Shown: piece after piece, positions 43,097 to 52,158 of the stretch
Layout: each line of letters begins with the position of its first letter
Position numbering within the stretch: the first letter of the stretch is position 1
From: Streptomyces vietnamensis
GTDB taxonomy: Bacteria; Actinomycetota; Actinomycetes; Streptomycetales; Streptomycetaceae
NCBI RefSeq assembly: GCF_000830005.1
Contig: NZ_CP010407.1
Coordinates: 7,266,001 to 7,330,000, forward strand
Direction of reading: 5' to 3'
DNA length: 64,000 bases
Position numbers and translations under genes: made by a program
Notes under the pieces: model-generated
The model's input: only the letters and a program-made list of their open reading frames with translations
The model's database searches: none
What the model was told of the DNA's origin: nothing

Positions 43097-43981
43097 GTGA
43101 CCAACACCGAGCTCCCCACCGTCAACGGCACCTCCGCGTTCGTCCCCGCCCCGGCGACGCCGTACCAGGGAGACATCGCCCGTTACTGGAACGCCGAGGC
43201 CAGGCCCGTGAACCTGCGCCTGGGTGACGTGGACGGGCTGTACCACCACCACTACGGCATCGGTGCCGTGGACCACGCCGCCCTCGGGGACGTCGAGGAC
43301 AGCGAGTACGAGAAGAAGCTGATCTCCGAGCTGCACCGCCTGGAGTCGGCGCAGGCCGAGGTGCTCCTCGACCACCTCGGCCCGATCAGCCCCGAGGACA
43401 CCCTCGTCGACGCCGGCTGCGGCCGCGGCGGTTCGAGCGTCATGGCCCACCAGCGCTTCGGCTGCAAGGTCGAGGGCGTCACCCTCTCCTCCACGCAGGC
43501 CGAGTTCGGCAACAGGCGCGCGAAGGAGCTGGAGATCGACAGCCACGTCCGCGCGCAGGTCTGCAACATGCTGGACACTCCCTTCGAGAAGGGCAGCATC
43601 GCCGGCTCGTGGAACAACGAGTCGAGCATGTACGTCGACCTGGACGACCTGTTCGCCGAGCACTCCCGGTTCCTCAAGGTCGGTGGCCGCTACGTGACCA
43701 TCACCGGCTGCTGGAACCCGAAGTACGGCCAGCCCTCGAAGTGGGTCTCCCAGATCAACGCGCACTTCGAGTGCAACATCCACTCGCGCCGTGAGTACCT
43801 GAAGGCGATGGCCGACAACCGCCTCGTCCCGCAGGCCGTCATCGACCTGACGCCGGACACCCTCCCCTACTGGGAGCTGCGGGCCACGTCCTCGCTGGTC
43901 ACCGGCATCGAGGAGGCGTTCATCGAGTCGTACAAGGACGGCTCCTTCCAGTACGTCCTGATCGCGGCCGACCGCGTCTGA
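43097..43981 (+). CDS. mtf: Geranyl diphosphate 2-C-methyltransferase
   Basis: 294 residues. SAM-dependent methyltransferase: VDAGCGRGGSS is motif I, and SWNNESSMYVDL with the YHHHYGIG N-terminal segment matches GPP C2-methyltransferases, which make 2-methyl-GPP, the substrate of the upstream cyclase. GTG start; ribosome-binding site weak, consistent with coupling to the preceding gene (15 bp gap). Followed by a very strong bidirectional terminator. Completes the eshA-cyclase-methyltransferase locus known for 2-MIB odour production. Confidence 0.93.
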   Translation: MTNTELPTVNGTSAFVPAPATPYQGDIARYWNAEARPVNLRLGDVDGLYHHHYGIGAVDHAALGDVEDSEYEKKLISELHRLESAQAEVLLDHLGPISPEDTLVDAGCGRGGSSVMAHQRFGCKVEGVTLSSTQAEFGNRRAKELEIDSHVRAQVCNMLDTPFEKGSIAGSWNNESSMYVDLDDLFAEHSRFLKVGGRYVTITGCWNPKYGQPSKWVSQINAHFECNIHSRREYLKAMADNRLVPQAVIDLTPDTLPYWELRATSSLVTGIEEAFIESYKDGSFQYVLIAADRV

Positions 43982-44002
43982 CGTACCGCCCACCCCCACG
44001 GC

Positions 44003-44040
44003 CGAGGGGCGGGTCCGTCTTCCGACGGACCCGCCCCTCG
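44003..44040. terminator. Bidirectional stem-loop terminator
   Basis: A 17-bp perfect stem (CGAGGGGCGGGTCCGTC) capped by a TTCC tetraloop, between the methyltransferase and the convergent MFS gene. Confidence 0.9.
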
Positions 44041-44042
44041 CG

Positions 44043-45545
44043 TCATGCCGCGGCCGTCTCCTTCTCGGAGGCCTCGGCGGTCTCGGCGGCCGGTGCGCTC
44101 ACCCGCTCGGTACGGGGCGCCTGGCCGGTCCGCAGGCCGAGGCGGGCGATGACCGCGACGAGCGCGAAGGCGGCGGCGCCGATCCAGAAGGTGAGGGTGA
44201 AGCCGGACTCGGCGGGCAGGGCCGGGACGCCGGCGGGCAGGTGCTCGATCGTCTGCGAGGCCAGGATCGTGGTGACCACGGCGCTGCCGACCGCGCTGCC
44301 GGTGGAGCGGGAGATCGAGTTGATGCCGTTGGCGATGCCGCTCTGGTGGTGCGGGACGCTCGCCATGATGACGGCGGGCATGGCCGCGTACCCGAAGCTG
44401 ACGGCCGCGCCGACGATCACGCCGGCGCCGATCACCGACGCGGTGTGGCCGTGGTCGAGGGCGAGCCAGCCGAAGCCCACGGCGCCGAACGCGGCGGCCA
44501 GGGTCAGCGCGGTGCGCGGGCCGCGGTGGCGGACCAGGCGGCCGCCGATCGGCGAGGCGAGCAGGGAGACGATCGCGCCGGGCAGCAGGAACTCCACGGA
44601 GGCGCGGAGGATGGAGGCGCCGAAGCCGTAGCCGGTGAGGGCCTCGGGCATCTGGACGAGGTACGAGACGCCCAGGAAGTTCGCGAACATGCCGAAGCCG
44701 ACGAGGATGCCGGCCAGGTTGGCCATGAGCACCGGCCGGTGCACGAACATCCGCATGTCGACGAGGGGCTCGCGGACCTTGAGCTCGGTGAAGACCCAGA
44801 CGACGGTCATGACGGCCGCGGCCGCGAAGCTGCCCAGGGTGCGGCCGGAGGTCCAGCCCCATTCGTGGCCCTGCGAGATCGGCAGCAGGAGGAGCAGCAG
44901 GGTGGCGCCGAGGGTGAGCGCGCCGAGGAAGTCGGTGCGGCCGCCGGTCTTGTGGCGGGTCGCGGGGACCAGGAACACGACGGCGAGGAGGGCGATCGCG
45001 GCGAAGCCGGTGGCCATCCAGAAGGCGCTGCGGTAGTCGGCGTCGGAGCCGGAGGTGAGCAGGCCGGTGGCGACGAGCGCGAGACCGCTGCCGAAGGCGA
45101 GGGTGCCGCTGACCAGGGACATCGCGCCGGGCAGCTTCTGCGGGCGGACCTCCTCGCGCAGCACGGACAGGGCGAGCGGGAAGATCGCGGTGGCGGCGCC
45201 CTGGAGGACGCGGCCGAGGATCAGCAGGGGGAGCGAGGTCGCCAGGGCGGCGACGACGGAGCCGGCGACCATGACGCCGAGGACGGCGACCAGGGTGGGC
45301 TTCTTGCCGTGCTGGTCGCCGAAGCGGCCGAGCAGCGGGGTGAAGACGGCGGCGGAGAGCAGGGTGGCGGTGGTGACCCAGCTGACGTTGGCGGCCGAGG
45401 TGCCCAGGTCGGCGCGGATGAGGCCGAGGATCGGGACCGGCAGGGTCTGCATCATCGACACGACCATGGCGGCGAGGCTCAGCGCGAAGACGACGAGCGT
45501 CTCGCGCCGGGGATCGGCGGCGGGCGGGGTGGTCTCGTGACTCAT
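44043..45545 (-). CDS. DHA2-type MFS drug exporter
   Basis: 500 residues with about 14 hydrophobic segments. GRFGDQHGKKPTLV is the loop 2-3 signature and the size and VSMMQTLPVPIL start match EmrB/QacA-type exporters that pump out toxic compounds with protons. GAAGGTCC upstream of the ATG. Divergent from marR, with four shared dyad sites; the exporter is the likely MarR target. Confidence 0.88.
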   Translation of the reverse strand: MSHETTPPAADPRRETLVVFALSLAAMVVSMMQTLPVPILGLIRADLGTSAANVSWVTTATLLSAAVFTPLLGRFGDQHGKKPTLVAVLGVMVAGSVVAALATSLPLLILGRVLQGAATAIFPLALSVLREEVRPQKLPGAMSLVSGTLAFGSGLALVATGLLTSGSDADYRSAFWMATGFAAIALLAVVFLVPATRHKTGGRTDFLGALTLGATLLLLLLPISQGHEWGWTSGRTLGSFAAAAVMTVVWVFTELKVREPLVDMRMFVHRPVLMANLAGILVGFGMFANFLGVSYLVQMPEALTGYGFGASILRASVEFLLPGAIVSLLASPIGGRLVRHRGPRTALTLAAAFGAVGFGWLALDHGHTASVIGAGVIVGAAVSFGYAAMPAVIMASVPHHQSGIANGINSISRSTGSAVGSAVVTTILASQTIEHLPAGVPALPAESGFTLTFWIGAAAFALVAVIARLGLRTGQAPRTERVSAPAAETAEASEKETAAA

Positions 45546-45581
45546 GTGTGGGGACCTTCTCGGTGCTTCACGTCGTAGATG

Positions 45582-45678
45582 TTTGATGTCATCAAGTAAT
45601 ACGACGACGGTAGGCCCCGATGCTTGAGGAGGTCAAGTAAATGCTTGAGGTCCTTAAGTAAACAATTGATAATGTCAA
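45582..45678. promoter_or_regulatory. Four phased CTTGA-N5-TCAAG operators in the exporter/marR divergent promoter
   Basis: Dyads centred near 45589 (TTTGA/TCAAG), 45629 (CTTGA/TCAAG), 45650 (CTTGA/TTAAG) and 45672 (TTGA/TCAA), that is 40, 21 and 22 bp apart, close to whole helical turns. The last overlaps the marR -35 box and the second overlaps a possible exporter -35 (TTGACC, 45636-45631, 18 nt, TACCGT at 45612-45607). They are the expected MarR sites. Confidence 0.75.
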
Positions 45679-45694
45679 GGATCGTGAGTATGCT
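45666..45694 (+). promoter_or_regulatory. Promoter of marR (leaderless transcript)
   Basis: TTGATA at 45666-45671, a 17-nt spacer and TATGCT at 45689-45694. The expected transcription start coincides with the ATG at 45701, and no ribosome-binding site is present, so the mRNA is likely leaderless. The -35 box lies inside an operator dyad, predicting autorepression. Confidence 0.7.
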
Positions 45695-45700
45695 CGAACC

Positions 45701-46141
45701 ATGAGCGCGACGACCCCCGAGACGCCCACCAAGCTCCAGCTGCTCGAGCTCCTCGCCGCCATCGGCACGGCGCAGTGGCGCGACTTCGCCGCCGCTGCCG
45801 CCCACCACGGGCTGACGTCCACGCAGGCCAAGGTCCTCGCCCAGCTGAACGGTCCGCTGCCGATGCGCGCCCTCGCGACCCTGCTCGTCTGCGACGCGTC
45901 GAACGTCACCGGGATCATCGACCGCCTGGAGGGGCGCGGCCTGGTGCGCCGCGAGCCCGACGCCTCCGACCGGCGCGTGAAGAACGTCGTGGCGACCGAC
46001 GAGGGCCGGGAGGTCATCCGGCGGGTCCGCGAGGAGATGCAGGCGACCCACGGCGCCCTCGACACCCTCGGCGCGGAGGACAGCGCCACCCTGTACGGCC
46101 TGCTCGCGCGGCTGCGACCGGGCATGGAGAACAACGCCTGA
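45701..46141 (+). CDS. MarR family transcriptional regulator
   Basis: 146 residues. Winged helix with PMRALATLLVCDASNVTGIIDRL (recognition region), the wing DASDRRVKNVVATDEG and flanking dimerisation helices. Divergent from the DHA2 exporter and sharing phased operators with it, so it probably represses both until a ligand, perhaps an exported compound, binds. The last coding bases are duplicated directly and in inverted form downstream. Confidence 0.9.
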   Translation: MSATTPETPTKLQLLELLAAIGTAQWRDFAAAAAHHGLTSTQAKVLAQLNGPLPMRALATLLVCDASNVTGIIDRLEGRGLVRREPDASDRRVKNVVATDEGREVIRRVREEMQATHGALDTLGAEDSATLYGLLARLRPGMENNA

Positions 46142-46161
46142 GTGTGGCTGCGCCCGGGCAC

Positions 46162-46206
46162 GGAGAAGGGCGCCTGACGGGAAACCCCGTTCAGGCGCCC
46201 TTCTCC
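46162..46206. terminator. Bidirectional terminator built from a copy of the marR gene end
   Basis: GGAGAAGGGCGCCTGA (46162-46177) pairs fully with 46191-46206, with an inner CGGG/CCCG extension around AAA. The sequence repeats the end of marR (CGGGCATGGAGAA...CGCCTGA) once directly and once inverted, so the terminator appears to derive from that gene end. It lies between marR and meaB. Confidence 0.85.
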
Positions 46207-46215
46207 ATGCCCGGC

Positions 46216-47199
46216 TCAGTCCCTGCGCTCCCCGAAGGCCCTCAGGATCTCCTCGGCGGCCAGGGTCGCCGTCAGCTCGCCGTCCCTGACCCGCCGCTCC
46301 AGGGAGGGCGTCACGTCCTGGACCGCCGGGTCGGCGCTCAGCCGTCGCAGCAGCTCGTCCCGGACCATCGACCACGTCCAGTCGACCTGCTGGTCCTGGC
46401 GCTTGGCCGCGAGGCGGCCGGTCGAGTCGAGGAGCGCCCGGTGCTGCTTCAGACGGTCCCAGACCTCGTCGAGGCCTGCCGACTCCCGGGCGCTGCAGCT
46501 CAGCACCGGCGGGGTCCAGGCCGCGTCGGCGCCGTGCATCAGCCGCAGCGCGCCCGCCAGCTCACGCGCGGCGGCGCGGGCGTCGCGCTCGTGCGGGCCG
46601 TCCGCCTTGTTGACGGCGACCACGTCGGCCAGCTCCAGGACGCCCTTCTTGATGCCCTGGAGCTGATCGCCGGTCCGGGCCAAGGTGAGCAGCAGGAACG
46701 AGTCGACCATGTTGGCGACGGCGGTCTCGGACTGGCCGACACCCACCGTCTCCACGAGCACCACGTCGTAGCCCGCGGCCTCCATCACGACCATCGACTC
46801 CCGCGTCGCCTTCGCGACGCCGCCGAGCGTGCCGGCGCTGGGGGAGGGGCGGACGAAGGCCGCCGGGTCGACGGCCAGCCGCTCCATCCGGGTCTTGTCG
46901 CCGAGGATCGAGCCGCCCGTACGGGTCGACGACGGGTCGACGGCGAGCACCGCCACCCGGTGGCCGAGCCCGGTCAGCATCGTCCCGAACGCGTCGATGA
47001 AGGTGGACTTCCCGACCCCGGGCACCCCGCTGATCCCGATCCGCACGGCCTTCCCGCTGTGCGGCAGGAGCTCCGTGAGGAGCTCCTGCGCGAGCGCACG
47101 GTGCTGGGGGCGCGTCGACTCGACGAGGGTGATCGCACGCGCGATCACCGCCCGCTTCCCGTCGAGCACGCCCTTCACATACGTGTCGAGACCGATCAC
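46216..47199 (-). CDS. meaB: Methylmalonyl-CoA mutase-associated GTPase MeaB
   Basis: 327 residues. GVPGVGKST is the Walker A motif, [18 protein letters not shown] a MeaB signature, ETVGVGQSE the switch region and NKAD the guanine motif. MeaB guards B12 loading and repair of methylmalonyl-CoA mutase. Its GTG overlaps the mutB stop (GTGA), implying coupled translation in the order mutA-mutB-meaB. Confidence 0.93.
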   Translation of the reverse strand: MIGLDTYVKGVLDGKRAVIARAITLVESTRPQHRALAQELLTELLPHSGKAVRIGISGVPGVGKSTFIDAFGTMLTGLGHRVAVLAVDPSSTRTGGSILGDKTRMERLAVDPAAFVRPSPSAGTLGGVAKATRESMVVMEAAGYDVVLVETVGVGQSETAVANMVDSFLLLTLARTGDQLQGIKKGVLELADVVAVNKADGPHERDARAAARELAGALRLMHGADAAWTPPVLSCSARESAGLDEVWDRLKQHRALLDSTGRLAAKRQDQQVDWTWSMVRDELLRRLSADPAVQDVTPSLERRVRDGELTATLAAEEILRAFGERRD

Positions 47200-49370
47200 A
47201 GGTCGTGCCCGAGGTCGGCCGCCAGCCGCGTCACCAGGTCGTGGGCCGCGTCGGGGATCACCGTCCCCGGCGGGAACACGGCCGCCGCGCCCATCTCCAG
47301 GAGCGTCGGCACGTCCTGCGGGGGGATGACGCCGCCGACCACGATCATGATGTCCTCGCGGCCCTCCGCCGCGAGCTCCTCCCGCAGCGCCGGCACGAGG
47401 GTGAGGTGCCCCGCGGCCAGCGACGAGACCCCGACGATGTGCACGTCCGCCTCGACGGCCTGACGCGCCACCTCGGCCGGGGTCTGGAACAGCGGGCCGA
47501 CGTCCACGTCGAAGCCCAGGTCGGCGAAGGCGGTGGCGATCACCTTCTGGCCCCGGTCGTGGCCGTCCTGGCCCATCTTGGCGACCAGGATGCGCGGCCG
47601 GCGCCCCTCGGCCTCGCCGAAGGCGTCGACCAGGGTCCGGGTGCGCTCCACGGAGGGGGACTCGCCTGTCTCGGTGCGGTACACACCGGAGATCGTACGG
47701 ATCTGCGCCGCGTGACGGCCGTACACCTTCTCCAGGGCCTCCGAGATCTCGCCGACGGTGGCCTTCGCGCGGGCCGCGCGCACGGCGAGCTCCAGGAGGT
47801 TGCCGTCGCCGCCCGCGGCGCGGGTGAGCGCGTCGAGCGCGTCCCGGCAGGCGGTCTCGTCGCGCTCCTCGCGCAGCCGCCGCAGCTTCTCGATCTGCTG
47901 GGCGCGGACGGAGGAGTTGTCGACCTTGAGGACCTCGATCTGCTCGTCGGACGCCACCCGGTACTTGTTGACGCCGATCACCGGCTGCCGTCCGGAGTCG
48001 ATGCGGGCCTGGGTGCGGGCCGCGGCCTCCTCCACGCGCAGCTTGGGGATGCCCGCGTCGATGGCCTTGGCCATGCCGCCGGCCTGCTCGACCTCCTGGA
48101 TGTGCTTCCACGCGCGGCGGGCCAGGTCGTAGGTGAGCTTCTCGACGTACGCGCTGCCGCCCCAGGGGTCGATCGTCCGGCAGGTGCCGGACTCCTGCTG
48201 GAGGAGCAGCTGCGTGTTGCGGGCGATGCGCGCCGAGAAGTCGGTGGGCAGCGCGAGGGCCTCGTCGAGGGCGTTGGTGTGCAGCGACTGGGTGTGGCCC
48301 TGGGTCGCGGCCATCGCCTCCACGCAGGTCCGCGTGACGTTGTTGAACACGTCCTGCGCGGTCAGCGACCAGCCGGAGGTCTGCGAATGGGTCCGCAGGG
48401 AAAGCGACTTGGCGTTCTGCGGGTCGAACTGCTTGACCAGCTTCGCCCAGAGCAGCCGGGCCGCGCGCAGCTTCGCGATCTCCATGAAGAAGTTCATGCC
48501 GATCGCCCAGAAGAACGACAGGCGCGGCGCGAACGCGTCCACGTCCAGGCCCGCTTCACGCCCGGCCCGGATGTACTCCACACCGTCCGCGAGCGTGTAC
48601 GCCAGCTCCAGGTCGGCCGTCGCACCCGCCTCCTGGATGTGGTACCCGGAGATGGAGATGGAGTTGTAGCGCGGCATCCGCTGCGAGGTGTACGCGAAGA
48701 TGTCGGAGATGATCCGCATCGACGGCCCGGGCGGATAGATGTACGTGTTGCGGACCATGAACTCCTTGAGGATGTCGTTCTGGATGGTCCCGGCCAGCTT
48801 CTCGGGCGGTACGCCCTGCTCCTCGGCGGCCACGATGTACAGCGCGAGCACGGGCAGCACCGCGCCGTTCATCGTCATCGACACGGACATCTTGTCCAGC
48901 GGGATGCCGTCGAACAGCTGCCGCATGTCGTAGATGGAGTCGATGGCCACGCCGGCCATGCCGACGTCACCGGTGACGCGCGGGTGGTCGCTGTCGTAGC
49001 CGCGGTGGGTCGGCAGGTCGAAGGCGACCGACAGGCCCTTCTGGCCGGCGGCGAGGTTGCGCCGGTAGAAGGCGTTCGACTCCTCGGCCGTGGAGAAGCC
49101 CGCGTACTGACGGATCGTCCAGGGCTGGTTGACGTACATGGTCGGGTACGGGCCGCGCAGGTACGGGGTCATGCCCGGACGGGTGTCCAGGAAGTCCAGG
49201 CCCTCCAGGTCCTGCCCGGTGTACAGCGGCTTGACGGCGATGCCCTCCGGGGTCTCCCACAGCAGGTCGTCACCGCCCGCCGCCTTCTCGACGGCCGTGC
49301 GCCACTCGTCGGACCCGCCCCCGGCGGCCTGTGCCCCGAGCTCGATCCCGGAGAAATCGGGGATGGACAT
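47196..49370 (-). CDS. mutB: Methylmalonyl-CoA mutase large (catalytic) subunit
   Basis: 724 residues. The N-terminal TIM barrel ([24 protein letters not shown], partly quoted; [11 protein letters not shown]) and the C-terminal B12 domain with DGHDRG (the DxHxxG ligand His) are complete. Interconverts succinyl-CoA and methylmalonyl-CoA with adenosylcobalamin, supplying extender units for polyketides and propionate metabolism. ATG at 49370 shares one base with the mutA stop (TGATG). No cobalamin riboswitch seen upstream. Confidence 0.95.
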   Translation of the reverse strand: MSIPDFSGIELGAQAAGGGSDEWRTAVEKAAGGDDLLWETPEGIAVKPLYTGQDLEGLDFLDTRPGMTPYLRGPYPTMYVNQPWTIRQYAGFSTAEESNAFYRRNLAAGQKGLSVAFDLPTHRGYDSDHPRVTGDVGMAGVAIDSIYDMRQLFDGIPLDKMSVSMTMNGAVLPVLALYIVAAEEQGVPPEKLAGTIQNDILKEFMVRNTYIYPPGPSMRIISDIFAYTSQRMPRYNSISISGYHIQEAGATADLELAYTLADGVEYIRAGREAGLDVDAFAPRLSFFWAIGMNFFMEIAKLRAARLLWAKLVKQFDPQNAKSLSLRTHSQTSGWSLTAQDVFNNVTRTCVEAMAATQGHTQSLHTNALDEALALPTDFSARIARNTQLLLQQESGTCRTIDPWGGSAYVEKLTYDLARRAWKHIQEVEQAGGMAKAIDAGIPKLRVEEAAARTQARIDSGRQPVIGVNKYRVASDEQIEVLKVDNSSVRAQQIEKLRRLREERDETACRDALDALTRAAGGDGNLLELAVRAARAKATVGEISEALEKVYGRHAAQIRTISGVYRTETGESPSVERTRTLVDAFGEAEGRRPRILVAKMGQDGHDRGQKVIATAFADLGFDVDVGPLFQTPAEVARQAVEADVHIVGVSSLAAGHLTLVPALREELAAEGREDIMIVVGGVIPPQDVPTLLEMGAAAVFPPGTVIPDAAHDLVTRLAADLGHDL

Positions 49371-51181
49371 CAGGACACTCCCATGCGGTCGAGGGCGGTG
49401 GAGAGCAGGGCGACGGCGTCGCAGCCGGCGAAGACGTACGAGTCGACACCGGCGTACGACGCGGGGCGCCCGGCCAGGAGGACGTGCTCGGCCCCGGCCG
49501 CGCGCAGCTCCCCGGCGGTGGCCTCGGCCTGCTCCTCGTACAGCGCGTCGTTGGAGCAGAGGCAGGCCTCGCGGGCGCCGCTCTCCTCGAACGTGCCCTC
49601 GGTGACGGCCTCGATGCCGCCCGCCTGGAAGAGGTTGGCGGCGAAGGTGAGCCGGGCCGAGTGCGCGGCCGCCGGGCCGAGCGCGGCCAGGTAGACGCGG
49701 GGCCGGGCACCGGTCGCCGCGAGGTGGGCGTCGGAGCGGGCGCGCAGCTCCTCGTACGCCTCGTCGCGCCGGACGCGGGGGAGGCCACCGGAGAGCGGCT
49801 GGGGCGCGGGCGCGCGGTCGACGGGCTTCTCCGCGAGGTGCGGGAACTCGCTGACGCCGGTGATGGGTTCGCGGCGGGTGGCGAGCTTCCTGCTGCGCGC
49901 GGCCCAGGTCTCGGCGAGCCGCTCGCCGATCAGGCCGGAGCGCAGCGCGGCCTCCTGGCCGCCCGCCCGCTCGATCGTCCGGAAGAACTCCCAGGCGGCG
50001 TGCGCGAGTTCGTCGGTGAGCTTCTCCACGTACCAGGAGCCGCCCGCCGGGTCGATGACCCGGGACAGGTGGGACTCCTCGATGAGGACGGTGGAGGTGT
50101 TGCGGGCGATCCGGCGGGCGAACGCGTCCGGCAGGCCGAGCGCGTCGTCGAAGGGCAGCACGGTGACGCTGTCGGCGCCGCCCACACCGGCCGCGAGGGT
50201 CGCGATGGTGGTGCGCAGCATGTTCACCCAGGGGTCGCGGCGCGTCATCATCACCGGCGAGGTCACCGCGTGCTGGCGCTGCGCGCCCGCCTCCGGGGCG
50301 CCGCAGGCCTCGGCGACACGGGCCCACAGGCGGCGCGCGGCGCGCAGCTTGGCGATCGTCAGGAACTGGTCGGCGGTGGCGGCGTAACGGAACTCCAGCT
50401 GCCCGCAGGCCTCGGTGACGCTCAGTCCGGCCTCGGTCAGGCCCCGCAGGTAGGCGACACCGGTCGCGAGGGAGCAGCCGAGCTCCTGCGCGGCCGAGCC
50501 GCCGGCCTCGTGGTACGGCAGGGCGTCCACGGTGAGGGCCCGAAGGCCCGGGTACGTGTCGGCGCAGCGGCGTGCGAGGCCGGCGACGGACGCCAGGTCG
50601 TAGGCCGCGCGGCCGGTGCGGGCCTCGTGGCCCAGCGGGTCGGCGCCCAGGCTGCCGCGGGCCGCCTCCGGGGCGACGCCCCGCTCCTCGTACAGCCGCA
50701 GCAGCCGCTCGGCGGCCGCCTCCGTCTCGTCGCCCGCGTCGAGGACGACGGGCGCGAGGTCGAGGTAGACGCCGTCGAGGACGCCGTCGAGCGAGGACAC
50801 CGGGATGCCCGTGCCGCCGACGCCGAGCCACAGGGAGGTGACGCCGTTCTCCAGGTCGGCGAGGACGGCCTCGTTGTCGGCCGTCAGGTGCCGCTGGCGC
50901 ACGTCCCAGCCGCCGACGGTGTTGCCCTCGGCCCGCCCGCCGCGCACGAAGGGCGCGAAGCCGGGGAGGCCGGGGTCGGGCGCGGTGTCGCGCGCGGTGT
51001 ACAGGGGGCGGGTGCCGAGGCCGTCCTCAAGGAGGGTGGACAGGGCGTCCTCGGCGGCGGCGCCGGAGACCTCCTTGCCCGACTTGCGCAGGACACCCGC
51101 CACGAGGTGTTGCCACTGATCGTGTGGCGCGTCTGGGAATTCGGACGCCAGGGAGAGCCCGTCGTCAGGCAGGACCGTCAT
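49370..51181 (-). CDS. mutA: Methylmalonyl-CoA mutase small subunit
   Basis: 603 residues, homologous to the large subunit but lacking the DxHxxG B12-binding His (the corresponding region reads [10 protein letters not shown]), as expected for the non-catalytic partner of the heterodimer. No ribosome-binding site is evident, and TAGCAT at 51194-51189 sits seven bases before the ATG, so the transcript is probably leaderless. First gene of mutA-mutB-meaB. Confidence 0.92.
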   Translation of the reverse strand: MTVLPDDGLSLASEFPDAPHDQWQHLVAGVLRKSGKEVSGAAAEDALSTLLEDGLGTRPLYTARDTAPDPGLPGFAPFVRGGRAEGNTVGGWDVRQRHLTADNEAVLADLENGVTSLWLGVGGTGIPVSSLDGVLDGVYLDLAPVVLDAGDETEAAAERLLRLYEERGVAPEAARGSLGADPLGHEARTGRAAYDLASVAGLARRCADTYPGLRALTVDALPYHEAGGSAAQELGCSLATGVAYLRGLTEAGLSVTEACGQLEFRYAATADQFLTIAKLRAARRLWARVAEACGAPEAGAQRQHAVTSPVMMTRRDPWVNMLRTTIATLAAGVGGADSVTVLPFDDALGLPDAFARRIARNTSTVLIEESHLSRVIDPAGGSWYVEKLTDELAHAAWEFFRTIERAGGQEAALRSGLIGERLAETWAARSRKLATRREPITGVSEFPHLAEKPVDRAPAPQPLSGGLPRVRRDEAYEELRARSDAHLAATGARPRVYLAALGPAAAHSARLTFAANLFQAGGIEAVTEGTFEESGAREACLCSNDALYEEQAEATAGELRAAGAEHVLLAGRPASYAGVDSYVFAGCDAVALLSTALDRMGVS

Positions 51182-51258
51182 GGCTCGGATGCTAGGGGAG
51201 ATCGCTAAAGGAACAGCAGGGCGTACAGCTGTGACCTTCTTCTCTTCGAGAGGGTGAG

Positions 51259-51277
51259 TTAGGTTAGGCTTGCCTAA
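51259..51277. promoter_or_regulatory. IdeR/DmdR-type iron box
   Basis: TTAGGTTAGGCTTGCCTAA is a near-perfect match to the 19-bp iron box (TTAGGTTAGGCTMACCTAA). It lies 41 bp before the DUF2470 start and about 80 bp from the mutA start on the other strand. Iron-repressed expression of the plus-strand gene is the simplest prediction. Confidence 0.85.
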
Positions 51278-51318
51278 GTATTCAGGTCTCCGTCGTCCTT
51301 CTCCCCGGGAGTACGTGC

Positions 51319-52026
51319 ATGCGTCCCTTCAGCGCCCACACCGCGCGACCCACGCCCGCCGAACGCGTCCGGTCGATCCTGACCGCCGCCCACTCGATGA
51401 CCGTCGTCACCGACGGAGTCCACCAGGAGGTCCACCGCCTCGACGGCACCGGGCCCCTGGGACACCTCCACCTCCACGACCCCTCCGAGGACTGCCCCAC
51501 CGGACGGACCGCCCGCATCCCCGTCCGCCTCGAACTCACCGACATCGCCCCCACCCCCGTACGCCGACGCCTGCGCGCCCGCGTCACCCTGACCGGCCTC
51601 CTTGCCGCCCCGTACACCTCGGAGGCGACCACGAGCACCTGCCTGGAGTTCGGCCAGGCCCTCATCGAGGACGACGAAGGACGCACGTACGTCACCCTCG
51701 ACGAGATCCGGGCCACCGCACCCGACCCCATGGCCACGCGCGAGGCGACCATGCTCACCCACCTCGTCGACCGCCACGCCGAACTCGTCCCCCTGCTCCT
51801 CCGCCTCGTCCGGCCGCGCCCCGAACGGGACTTGACCCGCGCCCTGCCCGTCGCCCTGGACCGGTACGGCATCACCCTGCGCCTCGAACACCGCACCGGC
51901 CACCACCAGGACGCCCGGCTGCCGTTCCCCACCCCCCTCACGGAGACGGACCAGGCCGGCCCCCGCATCCACGCCCTCCTCGCCGCCGCACGCCGCTCCT
52001 CCCACACGCACCACCTGCTCACCTGA
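51319..52026 (+). CDS. DUF2470 domain protein under iron control
   Basis: 235 residues. N-terminal split-barrel-like part (RIPVRLELTDIAPTPVRRRLRARVTLTGLL) followed by a C-terminal DUF2470 domain (AELVPLLLR to DRYGITLRLEHR and RLPFPTPLTETDQAGPRIHALLAAAR, quoted in parts). The pair resembles HugZ-like heme-degrading or heme-binding proteins. The upstream iron box supports a role in heme or iron acquisition (inference). GGGAG precedes the ATG. Confidence 0.82.
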   Translation: MRPFSAHTARPTPAERVRSILTAAHSMTVVTDGVHQEVHRLDGTGPLGHLHLHDPSEDCPTGRTARIPVRLELTDIAPTPVRRRLRARVTLTGLLAAPYTSEATTSTCLEFGQALIEDDEGRTYVTLDEIRATAPDPMATREATMLTHLVDRHAELVPLLLRLVRPRPERDLTRALPVALDRYGITLRLEHRTGHHQDARLPFPTPLTETDQAGPRIHALLAAARRSSHTHHLLT

Positions 52027-52158
52027 ACCCGTTGTTCCGGGGGGTCCTCCCGCCGAGATGCCGGAGCGCCGCCGCAGGCGCACCATGGACGGCGTAGGCC
52101 CGCGTGCAGCGGGTGCCGGAACCGCTCGGGGATCTCCCTATCCGGACACGGCCACGCC

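Noticed and set aside
44003..44040. The long inverted repeat as part of a mobile element
   Set aside because: It lies between convergent gene ends with a tetraloop, as other terminators in this window do.
49371..50831. Extension of mutB upstream to 50831
   Set aside because: It runs through mutA in another frame; MutB homologs start at MSIPDFSGI with the TGATG overlap.
51182..51318. A cobalamin riboswitch upstream of mutA
   Set aside because: The mutA transcript appears leaderless, leaving no room, and no B12-box-like sequence was seen.
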